Positions 9,164 to 17,738 of a stretch of 64,000 bases of DNA are shown one piece after another. The notes under the pieces were generated by a model. It was not told the origin of the DNA. It was given only the letters and a program-made list of their open reading frames with translations, and ran no database searches. How positions within the stretch are numbered: position 1 is the first letter of the stretch; each line of letters opens with the position of its first letter. The translations under genes were made by a program, and so were the position numbers. Source of the DNA: Chloroflexota bacterium (GTDB taxonomy: Bacteria; Chloroflexota; Dehalococcoidia; Lucifugimonadales; Lucifugimonadaceae); contig PBEM01000006.1 of assembly GCA_002718415.1 (NCBI GenBank), forward strand, positions 98,009 to 162,008. Reading direction: 5' to 3'.

Positions 9164-9838
9164 ATGTCTAAATCAACTAGAAGTGAAGTTATAAATAAAG
9201 TTAATGAAATTGGAGTTATACCCATTTTTTATAATTCAGACCTAGAAACATGTATCAATATATCTAAATCTTGCATTTCTGGAGGACTTAAGATTCTTGA
9301 ATTTACTAATAGAGGTTCACATGCTATAGAAACTTTTTCTGAACTAGAAAAAATTATATTATCAGAATCTTCTGATGCTATATTAGGAGCAGGATCAATA
9401 ATAGATCCTTCTACTGCTGCAATTTTTATTAATTTAGGTGCTAAATTTATTGTAGGTCCTTCAACAAACCCTGAAGTAGCTAAATTATGTAATAGACATA
9501 AAATCTCTTATATTCCTGGATGTACATCAGCAACAGAAATTTCAAATGCTCAAGAATTAGGAGTAGAATTCGTTAAATTTTTTCCAGGAGGTGCAGCGGG
9601 AGGTCCAAATTTCGTTAAAGATATTTTAGGACCAATGCCACAAACTTCAATTATTCCAACTGGAGGAGTGGATATAACTGAAGATTCATTAAAATCATGG
9701 TTTGATGCTGGAGTTTCAGCGGTAGGAATAGGTTCTAAATTAATTTCCAAAGAAATAGTTAAAGAAAAAAATTGGAACCTCCTAGAAAAAAACTCTAAAA
9801 ACGTAATAAAACTAGTCAATCAGATTCGAAATAAATAA
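9164..9838 (+). CDS. eda: KDPG / 4-hydroxy-2-oxoglutarate aldolase
   Basis: Class I aldolase that cleaves 2-keto-3-deoxy-6-phosphogluconate to pyruvate and glyceraldehyde-3-phosphate. 224 residues, as in the family. The Schiff-base lysine is K138 in EFVKFFPGGAAGG and the catalytic Glu is E46 in ILEFTNRG, matching the E. coli Eda pair. It is preceded by an AAAGGA ribosome-binding site. It forms an operon with the KDG kinase and an SDR dehydrogenase, which together convert sugar acids to pyruvate and triose phosphate (kinase first, aldolase second). Enolase-superfamily dehydratases nearby could supply the 2-keto-3-deoxy acid. Confidence 0.9.
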   Translation: MSKSTRSEVINKVNEIGVIPIFYNSDLETCINISKSCISGGLKILEFTNRGSHAIETFSELEKIILSESSDAILGAGSIIDPSTAAIFINLGAKFIVGPSTNPEVAKLCNRHKISYIPGCTSATEISNAQELGVEFVKFFPGGAAGGPNFVKDILGPMPQTSIIPTGGVDITEDSLKSWFDAGVSAVGIGSKLISKEIVKEKNWNLLEKNSKNVIKLVNQIRNK

Positions 9839-9855
9839 AAATGGAGAAAATATAA

Positions 9856-10881
9856 ATGAGTAGTGTAGTAACTTTTGGTGAGATAATGATGAGGTTAGCA
9901 ACACAACGTAGAGAAAGATTTACACAATCAAGAGAATTTGAGGTTACCTACGGTGGAGGAGAATGTAATGTTGCTGTTTCACTATCACTTTTTGGAATAG
10001 ATACGACTTTTATTTCTGCAATTCCAAAAAATGATATCGGTCAGGCTTGCATTAACTATATTAGACAATTTGGAGTTAATACAAACTCAATACTCAGAAG
10101 TGGTAACAGATTAGGAATTTACTTTTTAGAATCAGGTGCTTCAATGAGAGCCTCAAAAGTGATTTATGATAGATCAGGTTCTTCTATTTCCGAAATAAAA
10201 CCAGACGATATCGATTGGAAAAAAATTTTTTCCGGAAAGGATTGGTTTCATTTCACAGGTATCACTCCTGCAATATCTTCACAAGCCTCAGAAGCATGTA
10301 AAGAAGCAGCTAAAATAGCATCTGAGATGGGATTAATTGTATCCGCAGATATGAATTACAGAAAAAACCTTTGGAGCCCTGAAGAAGCTCAAAAAACTAT
10401 GAAACCATTGATGGATTTTGTAGATATAGTAATCGGAAATGAAGAAGATGCAGAAAAATGTCTAGGAGTTTCAGCTGAAAATGTTGATGTAACATCTGGA
10501 AATATCGATCCAAATGCATATAAACCGGTTATAGAAAAATTACAAACACAATATGATTTTAAAAAAATTGCTATAACTTTAAGAGAGAGTCTTTCAGCTG
10601 ATGATAATAATTGGAGTGCGATTTATTTTGATGGTAAAGAAATATATATAGGTAAAAAATATCCAGTGAGAATAGTAGATAGGGTCGGCGGGGGTGACGC
10701 ATTTGCATCAGGAATAATATATGGAAATTTACAAAAAAACTGGTCATCTCAACAAATTTTAGATTTCGCTGTAGCTTCATCTGCAATGTCTCATACTTTC
10801 CATGGAGACTTTAACTTAGTATCAATAGAAGAAGTTAATTCAATAGCAAAGGGAGATACTTCAGGCAGAGTTCAAAGATAA
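9856..10881 (+). CDS. kdgK: 2-keto-3-deoxygluconate kinase (PfkB family)
   Basis: Ribokinase-family sugar kinase of 341 residues, most likely phosphorylating 2-keto-3-deoxygluconate. The N-terminal VTFGEIMMRL and YGGGECNVAVSLSLFG and the C-terminal DRVGGGDAFASGIIYG signature (catalytic Asp in GGGDAF) define the family. A GGAG ribosome-binding site precedes the ATG. The KDPG aldolase gene ends 17 bases upstream, which supports the substrate assignment; fructokinase or another sugar acid kinase is the alternative. Confidence 0.85.
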   Translation: MSSVVTFGEIMMRLATQRRERFTQSREFEVTYGGGECNVAVSLSLFGIDTTFISAIPKNDIGQACINYIRQFGVNTNSILRSGNRLGIYFLESGASMRASKVIYDRSGSSISEIKPDDIDWKKIFSGKDWFHFTGITPAISSQASEACKEAAKIASEMGLIVSADMNYRKNLWSPEEAQKTMKPLMDFVDIVIGNEEDAEKCLGVSAENVDVTSGNIDPNAYKPVIEKLQTQYDFKKIAITLRESLSADDNNWSAIYFDGKEIYIGKKYPVRIVDRVGGGDAFASGIIYGNLQKNWSSQQILDFAVASSAMSHTFHGDFNLVSIEEVNSIAKGDTSGRVQR

Positions 10882-10887
10882 TATTTT

Positions 10888-11628
10888 ATGTACAATTTTT
10901 CCAAAAAGACAGTACTAATAACAGGTGCAAGTAAAGGTATTGGAAGAGCAATAGCATTAGCTTATGGTCTAAATGGTGCAAATGTAGTTGCAACATCTAG
11001 AACAGAAGAATTAATTTCTTCACTGATAAATGAAATTAAATCCAATGGAGGTAATGGAATTTATATTACAGGTGATTTACAAAATACAGTTGATATAAAA
11101 AAAATTGTTAGAAAAAGTATCAACATTTTTGGTTCTATCGACATACTAATCAATAATGCTGCTAGGATTCATCCAAAGATTGATACCGTGAAATTTGATG
11201 ATGATTTATGGAGATCTGTAATAAATACTAATCTCTCGGGAACATTTTTTATAACAAAAGAAATATTACCTACTATGATAAAACAATCCTCAGGAAAAAT
11301 AATAAATATATCATCGATAGGGGGGCGTAGCGGTTCTAAAGGAAGATCTGCTTACAGAGTCACTAAAGTAGGATTAATTAGCCTTACAGAAACCTGGGCA
11401 GCGGAATTACATGAGCATGGTATAAATGTAAATGCTATCTGTCCTGGGGGGACAGATACAGAAGGATATAGGGAAGCTTTTAATTCTTCCGGAATAAATG
11501 AAAATCCAAAATTAATTCGCCCAGAAGAAATAGCGGAAATTGCTCTTTTTCTAGGTTCAGATAAAAGTTCTGCTATTACTGGAACAGCTATAGACTCTTT
11601 TGGAAGAGGAAACCCTTTATTTAATTGA
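10888..11628 (+). CDS. Short-chain dehydrogenase/reductase, KduD/gluconate 5-dehydrogenase-like
   Basis: Classical SDR of 246 residues. The NAD(P)-binding TGASKGIGRAIA is at the N-terminus, NNAA near residue 89, the catalytic Ser in NISSIGG near residue 143, and the YxxxK pair in AYRVTKVG near residue 156. As third gene of the eda-kdgK run it probably oxidises a sugar acid such as gluconate or 2-keto-3-deoxygluconate. The gene ends with UGA, a genuine stop since the SDR fold is complete. It overlaps the convergent TIM-barrel gene by 12 bases. Confidence 0.85.
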   Translation: MYNFSKKTVLITGASKGIGRAIALAYGLNGANVVATSRTEELISSLINEIKSNGGNGIYITGDLQNTVDIKKIVRKSINIFGSIDILINNAARIHPKIDTVKFDDDLWRSVINTNLSGTFFITKEILPTMIKQSSGKIINISSIGGRSGSKGRSAYRVTKVGLISLTETWAAELHEHGINVNAICPGGTDTEGYREAFNSSGINENPKLIRPEEIAEIALFLGSDKSSAITGTAIDSFGRGNPLFN

Positions 11629-12435
11629 GTTTATATAACTTTTAGATAAGTTTACTCGAGAAGTGATTTTTTGATTATTATCACCATAAGCCATTGAATA
11701 ATGACCAGTATAGCCCCTAGATTCAATGGATTTAAATACTGAATTAAAATTAATATTACCTTCCCCTGGAATTAAGTGAACTTCATAATCTCCATTGTTA
11801 TCAGCTAATCTCACTTCACCTATATCATTGACTCCAAAAGTATCGATAAAACCATCTATACCTTCAGGCACTAAATTAGCATGGTTCACTGTAAAAGCCC
11901 AACCCAGATTTTCAGATGAAATCTTTTCAAAAAAATATTTACATTCTTCAATATTATAAGTTAGATACTTAACTTCTGAATGTTTAGGTTCAAAATTTAA
12001 ATTTTCCAATAATATTCTTTGCCCTGATTTACTTGCATAATCACAAACTCTAATTAATCTATTCACGGCAGCCTGAATTCTATCTTCATAATCACTTGTA
12101 AAATGATAGCCACCATGAACAACTATCCAAGAACAATTAAGTAAATCAGCTAAATCTATTGAAGCTTTAATATAATCATCTACACCCTTTGATACCCTAG
12201 GAGAATATTCTGCAATATTTACAGCTGATAAAGTATGTAAACCGATAGATATTCCATTTTTATCACAAAGATCCCTAATTTTTGAAATTCTGTCTTTGTC
12301 CCAAGAATCAAGATGATTTAATCCTTTATCTGCATTGAAATCTATAAAGTAAAAGTTATTACTAACAGCATAGTCAATCATACTTTCTAATTCATTTGTT
12401 CCCGCATCAAAACCTATACGATCTTTTAATTCCAT
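11617..12435 (-). CDS. Sugar phosphate isomerase/epimerase-like TIM barrel (AP endonuclease 2 family)
   Basis: 272-residue xylose-isomerase-like TIM barrel. The family pattern is visible in IGFDAGTNELESMIDYAVSN, ISIGLHTLSAVNI, WIVVHGGYHF, RILLENLNF and WAFTVNHANLVPEGID, with His and Glu metal ligands distributed as in endonuclease IV-like epimerases. It is the last gene of a minus-strand operon after an SPFH protein and an amidohydrolase, with an 11-base gap to the latter. The substrate cannot be read from sequence; sugar or polyol isomerisation is typical of the family. Confidence 0.75.
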   Translation of the reverse strand: MELKDRIGFDAGTNELESMIDYAVSNNFYFIDFNADKGLNHLDSWDKDRISKIRDLCDKNGISIGLHTLSAVNIAEYSPRVSKGVDDYIKASIDLADLLNCSWIVVHGGYHFTSDYEDRIQAAVNRLIRVCDYASKSGQRILLENLNFEPKHSEVKYLTYNIEECKYFFEKISSENLGWAFTVNHANLVPEGIDGFIDTFGVNDIGEVRLADNNGDYEVHLIPGEGNINFNSVFKSIESRGYTGHYSMAYGDNNQKITSRVNLSKSYINSIK

Positions 12436-12446
12436 TTATTTCTCCT

Positions 12447-13868
12447 TCACAAATATAATTTACTTTTAGATAAATCTAAAATTTCATAAGGTAGACCACT
12501 TTTTTCTGCTAATTCCTTACCTTCGGAAAGAATCAACCAATTTCCACCATTCATTAGGGATTTACCATCTTTCATTATCATTTTCCCTTTAACAAATGAC
12601 ATTACAGCTTTTCCAATATTCTGATCGACAATTGTAATATCAGCCTCTGCTCCTTCAGTAAAATGACCTCTATTCTCTAAACCTAACATACGAGAAGGAT
12701 TATAAGATAATTTCATAACAGCTTCATCTAGTGAAAGTGCTCCAAAATTTACCAAAGACATTGTCTTTTCTATAGCAACATTTCTCGGTAAAGCTCCTCC
12801 ATCTGTTGATATTGCATCAATTATAAATTCTCCTTCAGGGTATTTTGAAGTAGTAAGCATAAATGCAGAAACAGGTGAATTCACAGGAAAACATAAAGCC
12901 TGATTCGTAAGATTCGATTCCCATATTTCTACTGCATCTTCACCGTAAACAAGAATCATTCTTCCTTTTTTCATTACTAAAGCTGACCCATAACCATCCA
13001 GTAAAGCATTTCTTATACCATTTTCATTAGGTTCATATCCTCTAGTAGTCATACAGTTAATTGCCACATTAAATACCAGATCTCCATCTTCATTACATAA
13101 ACCATTAGTTCCGTTTATTTCAGCTAAATACGCTTCTGTAACCCACTGATTTCTCATTTTATTAATTAAATTTAAAGCTTCATTTGATTCTTCTTCAACA
13201 GTATTGATTAATCCTCTAGCATAAGAATTAATATGAGCTACATGTAATCTACCTTTATCGGTAATTTCAGGAACATCTCTAAGTCCTAATATATTTGATC
13301 CAGCATCTTTGGTACCTACATGTAGGGCGATCCAAGCTTGTTGATTATTAGCTTGAAAAATAATATCTGATGTAATCTCCGACGAAAAAGGATGATACCC
13401 TCCAACAATTTTTAGTCCTATAGCTCCATTTTTCTTCTCTTTATATACTACATCCCTAATTTCATTTATTTTTGGCTCTTCAGATGGAATAGTTGTGCCA
13501 GGTTGTAGCCCGGTTATGCATGCTACATTTAATCCTGCTCCTCTTTTTTTCATACCTTCAATCATTAACAAAGGATTCCCAGCCAAATCTAGTACAGTGG
13601 TTGTACCAGATTCTGCAATCATTTTATGACCAAAAGATCTGTCTTCTCCCCAAGTATCACCACCAATACTAGATAAATGAGCATGTGTATCAATATGCCC
13701 AGGCATCACTATCTTTCCATTTAGATTAATTACCTCTGAACTTGAACTAGGGTCAATATTTTCTTTAATTGAATCTATTTTTCCTTTATAAATACCTAAA
13801 TCATGTATACCTAAAACATTATTAATAGGATCGACAACAAAACCATTTTTAAGTATTAGGTTCTCCAA
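12447..13868 (-). CDS. Amidohydrolase (dihydroorotase/hydantoinase-like)
   Basis: Metal-dependent amidohydrolase of 473 residues. Visible binuclear-site elements are MPGHIDTHAHLSS (HxH, near residue 60), the carboxylated Lys in GLKIVGGYHPF near residue 153, WIALHVGTKD and LHVAHINSYARG (His ligands), and DAISTDGGALP (Asp). A C-terminal beta-sandwich segment (ADITIVDQ...VKGKMIMKDGK) completes the family architecture. Start is TTG at 13868, the only option after in-frame stops; the gene ends with UGA. It lies between an SPFH protein and a TIM-barrel gene with 3 and 11 base gaps. The substrate is unknown, probably a cyclic or N-acyl amide. Confidence 0.82.
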   Translation of the reverse strand: MENLILKNGFVVDPINNVLGIHDLGIYKGKIDSIKENIDPSSSSEVINLNGKIVMPGHIDTHAHLSSIGGDTWGEDRSFGHKMIAESGTTTVLDLAGNPLLMIEGMKKRGAGLNVACITGLQPGTTIPSEEPKINEIRDVVYKEKKNGAIGLKIVGGYHPFSSEITSDIIFQANNQQAWIALHVGTKDAGSNILGLRDVPEITDKGRLHVAHINSYARGLINTVEEESNEALNLINKMRNQWVTEAYLAEINGTNGLCNEDGDLVFNVAINCMTTRGYEPNENGIRNALLDGYGSALVMKKGRMILVYGEDAVEIWESNLTNQALCFPVNSPVSAFMLTTSKYPEGEFIIDAISTDGGALPRNVAIEKTMSLVNFGALSLDEAVMKLSYNPSRMLGLENRGHFTEGAEADITIVDQNIGKAVMSFVKGKMIMKDGKSLMNGGNWLILSEGKELAEKSGLPYEILDLSKSKLYL

Positions 13869-13871
13869 AAT

Positions 13872-14771
13872 TTATTTGCCTTTGACTTGTTCTGATGCCA
13901 ACATAGCCTGTGTCATTTGTTGCAAAATTTCATTTGATCCACCTGCTCCGTAAGGAATTAATACAGCATTATTTTCACCTGTAGTACCAATATCTCTCAA
14001 AGCGTCAAAATATTGAACCATCATTACCATATTCATAACATCTTGTGTTTTAACATCACTGCCAGTTACTTCTTTTAAATCCCCTATTGAAGCTTTAAAT
14101 CCTTCAATAATAGCAGCCCTTTGCTCTGCTACTCCTTTGCCTTGTAATTTCTTGGCCTCTGCCTCAGCTTCAGCACTCTTAACCTGTCTAATTTTTTCAG
14201 CTTCAGCTTCGTTTTCTGCTGCTACCCGCAATCTTGCAGTGGCATTAATTCTATTCATAGCATCTTTAACATTCTGGTCAGGGTCTATGTCTGTAATAAG
14301 AGATTTAACAATTGAATACCCAAAATCATCCATCGAATCAGATAATTCTTCCTTTATTGTTTGAGCTAACTCATCTTTAGTTTCAAAGACTTTATCTAAG
14401 GTCTTTTTTGGGACTTCAGCTCTTACTACATCATATACATATGATGTGATTTGACTATTTACATCAGTTAATTTATAAAAAGCATCAAATATTTTGTCAG
14501 ATATTGCTAAAAATTGAACAGACACTCCTAAATTAACGAAAACATTATCTTGAGTTTTTGTTTCCACCGGAACGTCCAACTGTCGAATACGAATTGATTC
14601 CTTACCAGCTACTCTTTCTACTATAGGTATACGAAAATGTAACCCCGGACCAAGTATCCTATTATATTTTCCAAGTCTTTCGACTATTCCCATTCTTTGT
14701 TGAGGAATAATTACAATACTTGAAGCAAGTAATATAATTATTATTATCGGAAGAAAAATTAAAGTATCCAT
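13872..14771 (-). CDS. SPFH/Band 7 membrane protein (slipin/stomatin-like)
   Basis: 299-residue membrane-anchored scaffold of the stomatin/prohibitin superfamily. One N-terminal transmembrane helix (residues 4-24) is followed by the SPFH domain (QQRMGIVERLGKYNRILGPG, then DVPVETKTQDNVFVNLGVSVQF) and an Ala/Glu-rich coiled coil near residues 190-235. These proteins form oligomeric membrane rings that organise proteases or lipid domains. Bacterial slipins usually pair with an NfeD protein; none is adjacent here. First gene of the operon with the amidohydrolase and TIM-barrel genes. Confidence 0.88.
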   Translation of the reverse strand: MDTLIFLPIIIIILLASSIVIIPQQRMGIVERLGKYNRILGPGLHFRIPIVERVAGKESIRIRQLDVPVETKTQDNVFVNLGVSVQFLAISDKIFDAFYKLTDVNSQITSYVYDVVRAEVPKKTLDKVFETKDELAQTIKEELSDSMDDFGYSIVKSLITDIDPDQNVKDAMNRINATARLRVAAENEAEAEKIRQVKSAEAEAEAKKLQGKGVAEQRAAIIEGFKASIGDLKEVTGSDVKTQDVMNMVMMVQYFDALRDIGTTGENNAVLIPYGAGGSNEILQQMTQAMLASEQVKGK

Positions 14772-14875
14772 AATATTTTCCTTATAAAATTAATTTTTAT
14801 CTTTTATATATGTAGTTTCTCATATTAAAATATTAGAAACGTTAAAATAAGTGTACTAAACATAATTCGTTATAT

Positions 14876-15439
14876 ATGTTTTCTAAAAATTTAAATATCA
14901 CTATAAAAAAGATTGTTTTTCTTCTTATAATATTTTGTTTAATTTTAGTTAACTTTAATTCTGTAAAAGCTGAAGAACCTGCACCAGATGGTTTTAAGAA
15001 TATCTTTTCAGAAAATTCAGGTAAATTTAAAGCTCTATTACAAATGAGCCCTCCCGAACCAATTTCTGGACCAGTAAAATTTGCATTAATTCTAGAAGAT
15101 AATAATACAAAATTACCAATTAATGATGCTAAAGTAAATTTTTTCGCAGAAACTCAAGATACACCAAAACAATACACAATCGGTTTAAATTCTCCTAAAT
15201 TTAAAAATATATATATTGGTATGTTAGAATTAGAAAAACCTGGAAATTGGATAATTGAAGCAACTATTAAAACTAATAATTTTGAAACTAATATTATTGC
15301 TCCTATAATTGTAAAAAAACGTTCACGTTCAGATAACTATTTTACTGGTAACATTCTTTTTATTGCAGTTACCTTAGCTTTTATTGCTATACCTTTATGG
15401 CTTAGAAGAGAATCAAAAAAAGCTTTATCAAAAAGATAA
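14876..15439 (+). CDS. Secreted/membrane hypothetical protein, possibly FixH/YtkA-like
   Basis: 187 residues of no certain family. An N-terminal signal peptide (KKIVFLLIIFCLILVNF, ending near VKAEEP) precedes an extracytoplasmic beta-rich region of about 115 residues, a transmembrane helix (NILFIAVTLAFIAIPLWL, near residues 157-175) and a short basic tail. The domain pattern (SGPVKFALILEDNN...PINDAKVNFFAE...PGNWIIEATI) resembles the Ig-like FixH/YtkA domains of metal or cytochrome oxidase assembly genes, but no such genes are adjacent. Its stop overlaps the end of the convergent deaminase gene. Confidence 0.55.
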   Translation: MFSKNLNITIKKIVFLLIIFCLILVNFNSVKAEEPAPDGFKNIFSENSGKFKALLQMSPPEPISGPVKFALILEDNNTKLPINDAKVNFFAETQDTPKQYTIGLNSPKFKNIYIGMLELEKPGNWIIEATIKTNNFETNIIAPIIVKKRSRSDNYFTGNILFIAVTLAFIAIPLWLRRESKKALSKR

Positions 15440-16453
15440 ATCAGATAGCTCTTCAGAAAAAGTAAATAGTGCAGGTAAACCTCCGGTATGTATAAAAATT
15501 ACTGTTTCATTCTCATTAATATTATTTTTTCTAATTTGATCAATTAGAGCAGCCATCACTGTTCCTGTATAGTTTGGATCACAAATTATTGCATCTGTTT
15601 TTGCAGCTAAATGAATTGCTTCAATAACTTCTTGTGTAACAATACCATAGCCTTCGCCAACATATTGATCTAAAACATTTAAATCTTTTTCATAAAAAGT
15701 TATTGGTAAATCTAAAGCTTCTTTTATATCGTTATTATGTCTAAAAATATAATCATCTAAAGGCATATCATAATTGACAGTCACTCCTGTAAATTTCCAA
15801 TTTAAACCTAAATTTTTTGAAGCAAGTATCAATCCACATAAAGATCTTCCGGCTACTCCATAAATATGAATATTACTTAATTTTTTTTCTTCAATTTGAT
15901 TTTTTAGCTCTATCCCAGCTTCGACAAAACCAATCATTCCAACTATTCTAGGGAATAAATGATCCTGTAATAAATACACTTTCCTTCCATTTTTTTCTAG
16001 ATCATTTTTTAAATTTAATGCATATTCATTTGCTTTAATCGATTGAGACTCATTAAGTAAATGAAGTTCAGATCCTAAAATTTTATCCACTAATAAATTT
16101 CCTTGAACCTTCCGTCCCTGAGCATTTTTTAAGATTAAAATATATTTTAATTCACATTTATTAGCAGCAGCAGCAGTCATCCTAGCATTATTTGAATGAT
16201 AGTCCATTATATTTATAATTGTATCGTAACCTTGATTTTTAATTTCTGGCATCTCAAATTCATAATGCCTAGCTTTATTACCTCCGTAAGCTAAACCTGT
16301 CATATCTTCTCGTTTTATCCAGATTTTTGGTCCACCTAAATTTTTAGATAAATTAGGCATGAATTCTAAAGGTGTAGGAGTATGTGCAATTTTAATTCGA
16401 GGAAACTTTTCAATTTTAAGTTGCAATTCTTCAATTGTTATATCTTTTTTCAA
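15428..16453 (-). CDS. PLP-dependent deaminase, D-cysteine desulfhydrase/ACC deaminase family
   Basis: Fold-type II PLP enzyme of 341 residues. The PLP lysine is in YGGNKARHYEFE near residue 59 and the substrate-carboxylate region is MDYHSNNARM near residue 85; the C-terminal HTGGLPALFTF phosphate loop matches the ACC deaminase/D-cysteine desulfhydrase group. It deaminates small amino acids to a 2-oxoacid and ammonia; which one cannot be told. Start is TTG at 16453, and the gene ends with UGA. It follows an enolase-superfamily gene by 15 bases on the same strand. Confidence 0.8.
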   Translation of the reverse strand: MKKDITIEELQLKIEKFPRIKIAHTPTPLEFMPNLSKNLGGPKIWIKREDMTGLAYGGNKARHYEFEMPEIKNQGYDTIINIMDYHSNNARMTAAAANKCELKYILILKNAQGRKVQGNLLVDKILGSELHLLNESQSIKANEYALNLKNDLEKNGRKVYLLQDHLFPRIVGMIGFVEAGIELKNQIEEKKLSNIHIYGVAGRSLCGLILASKNLGLNWKFTGVTVNYDMPLDDYIFRHNNDIKEALDLPITFYEKDLNVLDQYVGEGYGIVTQEVIEAIHLAAKTDAIICDPNYTGTVMAALIDQIRKNNINENETVIFIHTGGLPALFTFSEELSDLSF

Positions 16454-16468
16454 ATTATATATTTACTC

Positions 16469-17638
16469 CTAATAATCCTTTAAACTTCCATCTTCAAATA
16501 TCATAGGTGGTCTTATGTAAGATTTAGCTGGATAATGCTTAAATGCCTCCTCATTTAGCTCTATACCTATGCCCGGTTTATCTGGAATATGTAAATATCC
16601 CCTCTCCCTCTTCAAAGGTTCTTTTACCAGATCTGCTTTAACACCTGAGTTGTCATCATAAGGATATTCTTGAACTGGAATATTGTGAAGGGCTCCGTCA
16701 ATTTGAGCACATGCAGCTGTTAATACACTACTTAAGGGATTATGAGGGACGACAGATGCATAAGAAGCTTGTGCAATAGCTCCTATTTTCATTACGTTTG
16801 TAATACCCCCAACTAACGACGGATCCGGACGCAAATAAGCTGCACCATTATGATTAAGTAAGTCCCTAAATTGATAAATTGTATATAGCCTTTCTCCCAT
16901 TGCAATTGGTATAGGTTGACGTGATGCAACTTGCTCCCATGCATCCATATTTTCAGGCTCTATAGGATCCTCAAAAAAATATAGATTATAATCTCTTAAG
17001 GCGTTTCCTATTGCTATAGCTTCCGATGGTGATAATCTGTTGACAACATCTATCATTATATCTACATCTGGACCCACTGCATCTCTTACCTTTTCTACCC
17101 TTTCAGCTGCATGTCTTTGCATGGATGTAAAACTCATTTTTTCAAGTCCAACTCCTTCAGAAAAAGACCGGTCCCCAAAATTACCAAATGGATACAATCT
17201 AACAGCAGTAAAACCTTCTTCGACCCTAGATTTAGCTTCTTCATATAATTCATCTTTATCATTTGAAGATAAATGCGTATAAAGTCGAACTTTATTTCTA
17301 ACAGGCCCTCCTAAAAGTTCATAGACTGGCTTTCCTAAAGATTTACCTTTAATATCCCAAAGAGCTATATCTATAGCGCCAAGGGCTGACATCACATCTG
17401 ATCCTCCTCTAAAAATTTGACGCCTAAATAAATGCTGCCAATTATCCTCGATTTTACAAGGGTCTTTACCAATTAAATATTCTTTATGATATTCAACTCC
17501 AGCTTTAGCAGGAAATGGAATGCTACTTGTACCCGATGCAGGATGTAATTCACCTATACCATTTATTCCTTCGTCCGTTTTTACTTTCACATAATCAAAT
17601 CTGTCAACAGATAACACTTCTATAGATGTGATTTTCAA
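16469..17638 (-). CDS. Enolase-superfamily dehydratase/racemase-like protein (variant active site)
   Basis: Mandelate racemase/muconate lactonising enzyme family member of 389 residues, similar in layout to D-galactonate dehydratase. Metal ligands are D197 (MIDVVNRL), E223 (FFEDP) and E249 (AMGERLY), and the C-terminal catalytic His is H299 (VVPHNPLSS). The residue equivalent to the DgoD D-x-H histidine is Val199, and the second-strand Lys position reads RLYPF. The usual acid/base pair is therefore altered, while the paralogue at 22439 keeps it. Start is TTG at 17638 behind GGGG. It precedes the PLP deaminase. Confidence 0.82.
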   Translation of the reverse strand: MKITSIEVLSVDRFDYVKVKTDEGINGIGELHPASGTSSIPFPAKAGVEYHKEYLIGKDPCKIEDNWQHLFRRQIFRGGSDVMSALGAIDIALWDIKGKSLGKPVYELLGGPVRNKVRLYTHLSSNDKDELYEEAKSRVEEGFTAVRLYPFGNFGDRSFSEGVGLEKMSFTSMQRHAAERVEKVRDAVGPDVDIMIDVVNRLSPSEAIAIGNALRDYNLYFFEDPIEPENMDAWEQVASRQPIPIAMGERLYTIYQFRDLLNHNGAAYLRPDPSLVGGITNVMKIGAIAQASYASVVPHNPLSSVLTAACAQIDGALHNIPVQEYPYDDNSGVKADLVKEPLKRERGYLHIPDKPGIGIELNEEAFKHYPAKSYIRPPMIFEDGSLKDY

Positions 17639-17738
17639 CTTATACCCCTTACAATATCAAAATAGTCATTATTAAATATAAACATATATTAAATAAACCC
17701 TTAATTACAAGGTAAATAAAAAAAATATAGGGGAGATT

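Noticed and set aside
11626-11628. UGA at the end of the SDR gene as a C-terminal Sec
   Set aside because: Only six codons would follow before UAA, no redox motif is present, and the SDR fold is complete.
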